A stretch of DNA of 58,565 bases, taken from the NCBI GenBank assembly GCA_902778275.1, contig CACYXE010000030.1:1-58565 (forward strand), given 5' to 3'. Under the pieces are notes generated by a model. The model searched no databases, had not been told where the DNA came from, and worked only from the letters and a program-made list of their open reading frames with translations. The position numbers and the translations under genes were made by a program. Of the stretch, positions 53,318-58,565 are shown piece by piece. This DNA comes from Oscillospiraceae bacterium. Lineage in GTDB: Bacteria; Bacillota; Clostridia; Oscillospirales; Oscillospiraceae. Within the stretch, counting starts at the first letter, position 1. Every line of letters begins with the position of its first letter.

Positions 53318-54117
53318 GCCTCCTTGTTCCGCTGCTGCAGCCCCTCGCCGATGAGGCCCACGCCAAAGACCAGCAGCGCGATCACAAGACCGGTGCTGAG
53401 GGCGTACCAGGGGGCGGTTGCCAGCATGCCCTGGGCCTCGGAGAGCATATAGCCCAGCGAGGTCTCCAGCGGCGTGATGCGCAGGAAGCTCATGCTGGCC
53501 TCCGCCAGCACGGCGTTGTTGAAGCCGATGGTCAGCGCCGGCAGCAGGACCCTCCCCGTGTTGGGCAGCAGGTGCAGCAGCAGGATGCGTCCGTTGCCCG
53601 CGCCCATCAGCCGGGCGCTGGTGATGTAGTTGACGTCCCGCAGAGAGGCGAAGGCAGTGCGCGTGACCCGGGCAAAGCTGGGGATGAATACGATGCCCAG
53701 CGCCAGGATCAGACTGGACTTGCGCTCGGGCCCCAGCAGGCTGATGACCAGCAGCGCCATCAGGATGCTGGGAAAGGCGGTCAGCGCGTCGTTGATGCGC
53801 ATCAGGGTGTCGTCCACCAGGCCGCCGAAATAACCGGTCACCGCGCCCACGGCGGTGCCCACCACCGCGCCGATGATCACCGTGATCAGAGCCACGGACA
53901 GGGTGGTCCCCATGCCCTTGAGCACGCGGCTGAAGATATCACGGCCCAGCTTGTCCGTGCCGAAAAGGTGGGCGGCGGAGGGGGCCTCAAACTTCATGCC
54001 GGTGTAGGCGGTGGGAGAATAGGGCGTATGGATGGCGCCGTAGACGGTCAGCAGAAGCAAAAAAGCGGTTATGATGATACCGGCCAGAAGATAGCCGTTG
54101 ATTTTCTTGTTCTTCAT
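53314..54117 (-). CDS. Oligopeptide/nickel-type ABC transporter permease (DppC/NikC-like)
   Basis: 267 residues. Start at ATG 54117, overlapping the preceding stop (ATGA), which excludes the longer upstream reading. Typical N-terminal sequence HLFGTDKLGRDIFSR, five to six membrane helices and the EAA loop (YITSARLMGAGNGRILLLH). Confidence 0.92.
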   Translation of the reverse strand: MKNKKINGYLLAGIIITAFLLLLTVYGAIHTPYSPTAYTGMKFEAPSAAHLFGTDKLGRDIFSRVLKGMGTTLSVALITVIIGAVVGTAVGAVTGYFGGLVDDTLMRINDALTAFPSILMALLVISLLGPERKSSLILALGIVFIPSFARVTRTAFASLRDVNYITSARLMGAGNGRILLLHLLPNTGRVLLPALTIGFNNAVLAEASMSFLRITPLETSLGYMLSEAQGMLATAPWYALSTGLVIALLVFGVGLIGEGLQQRNKEA

Positions 54118-55064
54118 GCCTTCCCTCCCAGCCGCAGGCGCGGATCGATGGTCTGGTTCAGCAGATCCGCGATTGTGCCTACCAGGACCACCCAGAAGGC
54201 CAGCAGGACCACGATGGTCTGTACCACCGGGTAATCCCGGTAACCGATGGAGGCCACCAGGAAGCGGCCCAGGCCCGGAATGCCGAAGACCTGCTCCACC
54301 ACGATGCTGCCGCCGATGATCTCCGCCATGGTCTGCCCCAGGAAGGTGATGGTGGAGACCAGGGAGTTTTTCAGCACATGCCTGGTCAGCACGGCGTGGC
54401 GGTCGTTGCCCCGGGAGATGGCGGTACGCACATAGGACTTGTTCATCTCGCTGATGACGGTGGAGCGCATCATGCGGATGGTCATGGCGATACGGGGGAT
54501 GGCAATGCAGACGGCCGCGAAGAACAGATGCTTCACCGCGGCGCCGAAGTTGGTATGCAGATCCGGCACATTGCCGGGGACGAACATGCGCAGCACGATC
54601 CCGAAGCCATAGGACACCAGCATGCCGGTGAAGAAGGGCGGGACCGCCATACACAGCTGGTTGAAGGCGGTGCGCAGCCAGTCAAAGGGTCCGCCCACCC
54701 AGCGGTAGGACCAGATCCCCAGCGGGATGGATACCACCGTGATGATCAGAAAGCTCAGCAGGCACATGCACAAAGTCACCCCCACCTTGGAGGCGATCAG
54801 ATCCCAGACGGGCTTGCTGTAATGGTAGGAGACGCCCAGGTTCCCCGAAAAGAAACCGGCCAGCCAGCGGAAGTATCGGGTGAAGAACGGCTGGTCCAAG
54901 CCCCATTCCTGCCGCAGCGCGGCCAGGCGCTCCGGCGTGGCCTCAGTGCCCAGCTTGGTCTGGGCCGGATCTCCGGAGACCAGGGTGAAGGCCAGGAAGG
55001 TCAGGAAGGATACCAGCAGCATGGTGATCAGCAGCAGGCCGATCCGTTTGAATGTATATCTCAT
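54114..55064 (-). CDS. Oligopeptide/nickel-type ABC transporter permease (DppB/NikB-like)
   Basis: 316 residues. N-terminal MRYTFKRIGLLLITMLLVSF and a periplasmic-type loop with GDPAQTKLG, then six membrane helices and the EAA loop (YVRTAISRGNDRHAVLTRH). It pairs with the downstream permease. Confidence 0.93.
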   Translation of the reverse strand: MRYTFKRIGLLLITMLLVSFLTFLAFTLVSGDPAQTKLGTEATPERLAALRQEWGLDQPFFTRYFRWLAGFFSGNLGVSYHYSKPVWDLIASKVGVTLCMCLLSFLIITVVSIPLGIWSYRWVGGPFDWLRTAFNQLCMAVPPFFTGMLVSYGFGIVLRMFVPGNVPDLHTNFGAAVKHLFFAAVCIAIPRIAMTIRMMRSTVISEMNKSYVRTAISRGNDRHAVLTRHVLKNSLVSTITFLGQTMAEIIGGSIVVEQVFGIPGLGRFLVASIGYRDYPVVQTIVVLLAFWVVLVGTIADLLNQTIDPRLRLGGKA

Positions 55065-55094
55065 AGGGCAAGCCCTCTTTATCCCAGTTTTGCA

Positions 55095-55125
55095 AAATCC
55101 CCGCCCTTTGCGGGGGCGGGGATTT
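55095..55125. promoter_or_regulatory. Intercistronic hairpin between binding protein and first permease
   Basis: AAATCCCCGCCC and GGGGCGGGGATTT form a GC-rich stem. As in the amino-acid transporter, it sits between the binding-protein gene and the permease, so it may set unequal expression. Confidence 0.65.
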
Positions 55126-55157
55126 GAAGATGTTCGCTTAAAGCATCAGCGCAGGCT

Positions 55158-56708
55158 TCAGTCGGCCCAGTACAGGGTGGACACGTCCAGCACATACAGG
55201 GGATAGAAGGTCAGGCCTTCCACACCGTTGCGCACTGCCACCAGATCCGCCATATCCTGGATGTAGACATTGGCGGCGTTCTCGGTCAGATTGACCTCCA
55301 GCTGGCGATAGAGGGCGGTCTGCTCCTCATCGCTGGTGCTGGTCACAGCCTTGGCCAGGATCTCGTCATACTCGCTGTTGTTGTAGTTGGTGAAGTTGTT
55401 GCTGATCTGAGAGCCGAAGCGCTCCAGCAGCTTGCGGGCGGTCATGTTGTCGCTGGTGAGACCGGTGATGGTGCTCTGGTACTCCCGGGCGCCGTACACG
55501 TCGCTGAGCCACACGCCCCATTCAACCGGGAGGATGGTCGCATTGACGCCGATGTCCTTCAGCTGTTCCTTGATGACCTCAGCGGTATCCACATGGGGCT
55601 GATAGTTGCTGGGCACGGAGATGGTCATGTCAAAGCCGTTGGGGTAGCCGGCCTCGGCCAGCAGCTCCTTGGCCTTTTCCACATCGTGGGTGTAATAATC
55701 GGTCAGGCTCTCATCATAGTACTTGCCGAAGGAGGGGAACATGGAGGTTCCAAGCGGGATGCCGTAGCCGTCAAAGGCGCGGTCGATGATGCCCTGCTTG
55801 TCTACGCCGTAGCACAGAGCCTGGCGCACGCGCACATCGTCGAAGGGCTTGACCGCATTATTCAGGTACAGGGCCTGCACCAGGTTCATGCTGCCTTCTT
55901 CCACGTGAAAATCCTTGGTGGACAGCTGCGCGGTCTCGTTGCTGGTCAGGTGCATGACCAGATCCAGCGCGCCGCTCTGGAGGCCCATGACCAGGCCTTC
56001 CACGTTCTCAATGATACGGAAAGTGACCTTGTCCAGCTTGGCCGGGGTGCCCCAATAATCGGCAAAGCGCTCCAGGACCATGTTGTCCTGGGCCTCGCGG
56101 GAGACGAACTTGAAGGGGCCGGTGCCCACAGGCGCAGTCTCCTGCTGGTCATAGTCGGCGGGGATGATCGCCAGGGTCATATAGCTGAGCAGCTCCAGGC
56201 TGGGCTCGCTGAGCTTCAGGGTCAGGGTCGTGTCGTCATAGGACAGATCCTCGATGACGCCAAGGGCGGGGATCAAAGCGGCGCCGCCTTCCTCAGCCAG
56301 ACGGTTGCGATCGATAGAAAAAACAACATCCTGCATGTCTACCGTATCGCCGTTGTGGAACTTCACGCCCTGACGCAGGGTAAAGGTGTACGTCAGGCCG
56401 TCGTCCGAAACCTTGACGTCGGATGCGACTGCAGGAACGAGCTGTCCTTCGCTGGTGGGCTTAACAAGCCCCTCAAACACGTTGAATAACACTTCTTTGG
56501 TTCCTGCCGCCGTTGCGTGGTGGGGGTCAAGACTGTCGAAGTCCTGTGCGACGCCGATGCTCAATTCATTGGGACGCTCCGCCGCATCCGAAGCGGTCGG
56601 GGTCTCTGTCGTGGTCGCAGCCGCCGGGGCAGAGCTTTTTCCGCATCCGGCCAGCAGCGTGAGCGCCAGCGCCAAAACAAGGGTGATTGCCAAAACTTTC
56701 TTTTTCAT
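55158..56708 (-). CDS. Peptide/nickel-type solute-binding lipoprotein (family 5)
   Basis: 516 residues. Signal peptide with lipobox LLAGCGKSS. Family-5 binding-protein motifs FDSLDPHHA, TYTFTLRQGVKFHNGD and GTGPFKFVS. It starts the transporter operon. Ligand may be a peptide, opine or metal complex and cannot be read from sequence. AGGAGAAG lies just upstream of the ATG. Confidence 0.92.
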   Translation of the reverse strand: MKKKVLAITLVLALALTLLAGCGKSSAPAAATTTETPTASDAAERPNELSIGVAQDFDSLDPHHATAAGTKEVLFNVFEGLVKPTSEGQLVPAVASDVKVSDDGLTYTFTLRQGVKFHNGDTVDMQDVVFSIDRNRLAEEGGAALIPALGVIEDLSYDDTTLTLKLSEPSLELLSYMTLAIIPADYDQQETAPVGTGPFKFVSREAQDNMVLERFADYWGTPAKLDKVTFRIIENVEGLVMGLQSGALDLVMHLTSNETAQLSTKDFHVEEGSMNLVQALYLNNAVKPFDDVRVRQALCYGVDKQGIIDRAFDGYGIPLGTSMFPSFGKYYDESLTDYYTHDVEKAKELLAEAGYPNGFDMTISVPSNYQPHVDTAEVIKEQLKDIGVNATILPVEWGVWLSDVYGAREYQSTITGLTSDNMTARKLLERFGSQISNNFTNYNNSEYDEILAKAVTSTSDEEQTALYRQLEVNLTENAANVYIQDMADLVAVRNGVEGLTFYPLYVLDVSTLYWAD

Positions 56709-56834
56709 GATACTTCTCCTTTCATCACTGCCCCGGTATCCGGGGTCAATGTGTGGTCCCTTTCGGGAACCGGTTTTTGAAAAAGATTTTGGTGACGATA
56801 TTCAATTGCGGGTCACTACTATAGACCGGGCGAC

Positions 56835-56863
56835 ATTATACTATAGTCTTACGAAAAATTCAA
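56835..56863 (-). promoter_or_regulatory. Promoter of the peptide-transporter operon
   Basis: TTGAAT (56858-56863), 17 bases, TATAAT (56835-56840) on the minus strand. Confidence 0.8.
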
Positions 56864-56991
56864 TACATAAGCAGCATTTTCATCACAGAATTAACAAAGT
56901 CTGCTCTTTGGTTTAGATGCCAAAGGAGCTCTCTGTCAATGCTGCGCGCCCGGAGGTGGAGCGTTCCTCCTCACCGTTCCACCCTAAAGAC

Positions 56992-57027
56992 GCAAAAAGC
57001 GCCCGGAAAGTTCCGGGCGCTTTTTGC
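56992..57027 (-). terminator. Terminator of the V-ATPase operon
   Basis: GCAAAAAGCGCCCGGAA and TTCCGGGCGCTTTTTGC form a 17-bp stem with a two-base centre, directly downstream of the subunit D stop. Confidence 0.85.
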
Positions 57028-57047
57028 ATTTTTCGTTATTGCTGATG

Positions 57048-57701
57048 TTATTGCTGATAATGGTGCGCTTCCTGCAGGACCATTTCCTTGACCTTCAGCA
57101 GACGGACCTTGGTGGAGTTCTCGTTTTCCTCCAGCTTCATGGCAATATACTTGATATTGCTCTCCAGCTCCGGGATCATGACGTACTCCAGGGCGTTGAC
57201 GCGGCGGCGGGTCTTCTCGATCTCCTCCGCCAGCAGCTGCATGGTCTTTTCCACCTGCGCCAGCTCCAGCATATCCTCGAACACCCGCGCCAGTTTGTCC
57301 AGCGCATCGTCCAGTTCACCGGAGGTCTGGGCAAAGCCGTAGGGGTAGATCTCCGTGGGATCGTTGTTCTTGGTCTGGAAGCTGTACTGCGGCACGTTGA
57401 CGCTCATGATGTTCTTGAACTTCATCCCCAGCTCCACGCTCTGACGGGGATACAGCAGCGCCTGCTCCAGCATCTCGGGAGACATGATGGCGCTGGCCAC
57501 CTGCAGGGATGCGAAGGCGCCGGTCAGTCCCTCCTCCACGCGGATACGCAGCTGCTTGTTGAGCTTGACCACGTCCATGAACTGACGCATCAGCTCATCG
57601 CGCTTGTCCTTGAGCAGCTTATGGCCGCGCCGTGCGGTCTTCAAACGGCCTTTCAGCTGATTGAGCACCATTCTGGTCGGGGTTATCGCGGTACTTGCCA
57701 T
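57048..57701 (-). CDS. atpD: V-type ATP synthase subunit D
   Basis: 217 residues, mostly helical, as expected for the central rotor stalk of V/A-type ATPases. The N-terminus ITPTRMVLNQLKGRLKTARR with KLLKDKRDELMRQF and the C-terminal RRRVNALEYVMIPEL match the family. It follows subunit B after a short gap. Confidence 0.95.
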   Translation of the reverse strand: MASTAITPTRMVLNQLKGRLKTARRGHKLLKDKRDELMRQFMDVVKLNKQLRIRVEEGLTGAFASLQVASAIMSPEMLEQALLYPRQSVELGMKFKNIMSVNVPQYSFQTKNNDPTEIYPYGFAQTSGELDDALDKLARVFEDMLELAQVEKTMQLLAEEIEKTRRRVNALEYVMIPELESNIKYIAMKLEENENSTKVRLLKVKEMVLQEAHHYQQ

Positions 57702-57745
57702 ACTTACACCACTCCCTTCATTCTTGATTCAAACGTGAGGCGGTG

Positions 57746-58565
57746 TTAATCCGACCCTAAATATTTTTCAATGTGCTCGGGCTTGATACGCTTCAGCTCA
57801 CGCCGCGGCAGGATGCGCAGCAGATCCCAGCCCAGATCCAGGGTCTCCTGGATGCTGCGGTTGGTGGTGTTGCCCTGGCTGACGTAGCGCTTTTCGAACT
57901 CATCGGCAAACTTGGCGAAGAGCTTGTCGTCCTCGGACAGGGCGGCCTCGCCCAGAATGGTCATCAGTTCCTTGGCGTCCTTGCCGCGGGAGTATGCGGC
58001 AAAGAGCTGGTTCATGGTGCCGGAGTGGTCCTCACGGGTCTTGCCCTCGCCGATGCCCTTGTCCTTCAGACGGCTCAGAGACGGCAGCACATCCACAGGC
58101 GGCACGATGCCCTTGCGGTGCAGGTCGCGGCTGAGGATGATCTGGCCCTCGGTGATGTAGCCGGTCAGGTCGGGGATGGGGTGGGTCTTGTCGTCTTCCG
58201 GCATGGTCAGGATGGGGATCATGGTGATGGAGCCCTTCTTGCCCTGCCGGCGGCCGGCGCGTTCGTAGAGCGTGGCCAGGTCGGTGTACAGGTAGCCGGG
58301 ATAGCCGCGGCGGCCCGGGACCTCTTTCTTGGCCGCGGAGACCTCACGCAGAGCCTCGGCGTAGTTGGTGATGTCGGTCAGGATGACCAGCACCTGCATG
58401 TCCTTTTCAAAGGCAAGGTACTCGGCGGCGGTCAGGGCCACACGGGGGGTGGCGATACGCTCGACCGCGGGGTCGTTGGCCAGGTTGGAGAAGACCACGG
58501 TACGGTCGATGGCGCCGGTGCGGCGGAAGTCGTTGATGAAGTACTCGCTCTCCTCGAAGGTGATG
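57746..58565 (-). CDS. atpB: V-type ATP synthase subunit B (cut by the right edge)
   Basis: The frame is open through the right edge ([18 protein letters not shown] precedes the first in-window start-like codon). Subunit B motifs [36 protein letters not shown] and [17 protein letters not shown] are clear. It is the non-catalytic nucleotide-binding subunit of the V-type ATPase. The missing part lies outside the window. Confidence 0.95.
   Translation of the reverse strand, partial: ITFEESEYFINDFRRTGAIDRTVVFSNLANDPAVERIATPRVALTAAEYLAFEKDMQVLVILTDITNYAEALREVSAAKKEVPGRRGYPGYLYTDLATLYERAGRRQGKKGSITMIPILTMPEDDKTHPIPDLTGYITEGQIILSRDLHRKGIVPPVDVLPSLSRLKDKGIGEGKTREDHSGTMNQLFAAYSRGKDAKELMTILGEAALSEDDKLFAKFADEFEKRYVSQGNTTNRSIQETLDLGWDLLRILPRRELKRIKPEHIEKYLGSD

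Larger units (their letters stand above)
56709..57047. other. Promoter and leader of the peptide-transporter operon, with hairpins
   Basis: The leader (about 120 bases) contains two hairpins: CCCCGGTATCCGGGG (56731-56745) and GGTCCCTTTCGGGAACC (56755-56771). The rest, 56890-56990, has shorter inverted repeats and no supported gene. Confidence 0.55.

Noticed and set aside
53314-54654. 446-residue reading of the DppC permease from 54654
   Set aside because: The first 180 residues are an out-of-frame reading of the upstream permease; ATG 54117 overlaps the preceding stop and starts a normal permease.
56709-56828. Riboswitch in the peptide-transporter leader
   Set aside because: Two hairpins are present but no conserved core of a known riboswitch could be recognised.

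Overview
The window looks like a chromosomal segment of a GC-rich gut-type Clostridium relative (Firmicutes, Oscillospiraceae/Ruminococcaceae-like). The signs are a V-type ATPase, an IscR-IscS-IscU set, corrinoid methyltransferases with a RACE-type reactivase, a class B sortase with a very large Cna-B surface protein, Gram-positive ABC lipoproteins, and a MobA/MobL-DUF3847-serine recombinase mobilizable element. No rRNA or tRNA gene and no CRISPR array was recognised.

Layout. (1) 1-5.1 kb: restriction-modification pair, an N6-adenine methylase cut by the left edge and a GIY-YIG-like/helicase protein. (2) 5.4-8.9 kb, minus strand, strikingly AT-rich: a three-gene defence-type operon of RloA/AbiL-type ATPase, RloB-type protein and a PD-(D/E)XK-like nuclease, with its own promoter and an upstream inverted repeat. 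(3) 9.1-15.1 kb: integrative mobilizable element with sigma-like regulator, excisionase-like HTH, DUF3847, relaxase, XRE regulator and large serine recombinase. The recombinase ORF runs through a terminator and an imperfect repeat that may be an attachment site. (4) 15.3-32.5 kb, minus strand: class B sortase and a giant adhesin (about 5,389 residues if one frameshift is repaired) with zinc-ribbon-like tandem repeats, a CHAP domain, many Cna-B/SpaA-like domains and a TPPTG sorting signal.

(5) 33-40.2 kb, minus strand: one operon encoding a two-TM potassium channel with a nucleotide-binding fold and a C-terminal RyR-like domain, a secreted PETV-repeat protein, a TIR-like membrane protein and a TIR-TM-TPR protein. 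I consider this the most interesting candidate system: TIR enzymes could make a nucleotide signal that gates the RyR/TrkA channel. (6) 40.4-45.5 kb: corrinoid methyl-transfer locus (homocysteine methyltransferase, RACE reactivase, DUF2284 protein, CmuA-like UroD-corrinoid fusion) driven by two facing promoters.

(7) 45.6-48.8 kb: polar amino-acid ABC transporter with a DapF-like racemase or epimerase. (8) 49-51.2 kb: iscR, iscS and iscU with matching IscR-like boxes. (9) 51.2-56.7 kb: oligopeptide/nickel-type ABC transporter plus a metallophosphoesterase. (10) 57.0 kb to the right edge: V-ATPase subunits D and B (B incomplete).

Regions 5-10 look like native, GC-rich chromosome. Regions 1-3 are accessory and compositionally mixed. 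Regions 2 and 3 adjoin, but the left end of the mobile element cannot be placed, so the defence genes may or may not be its cargo. All functions are read from motifs and gene order; no database search was possible.
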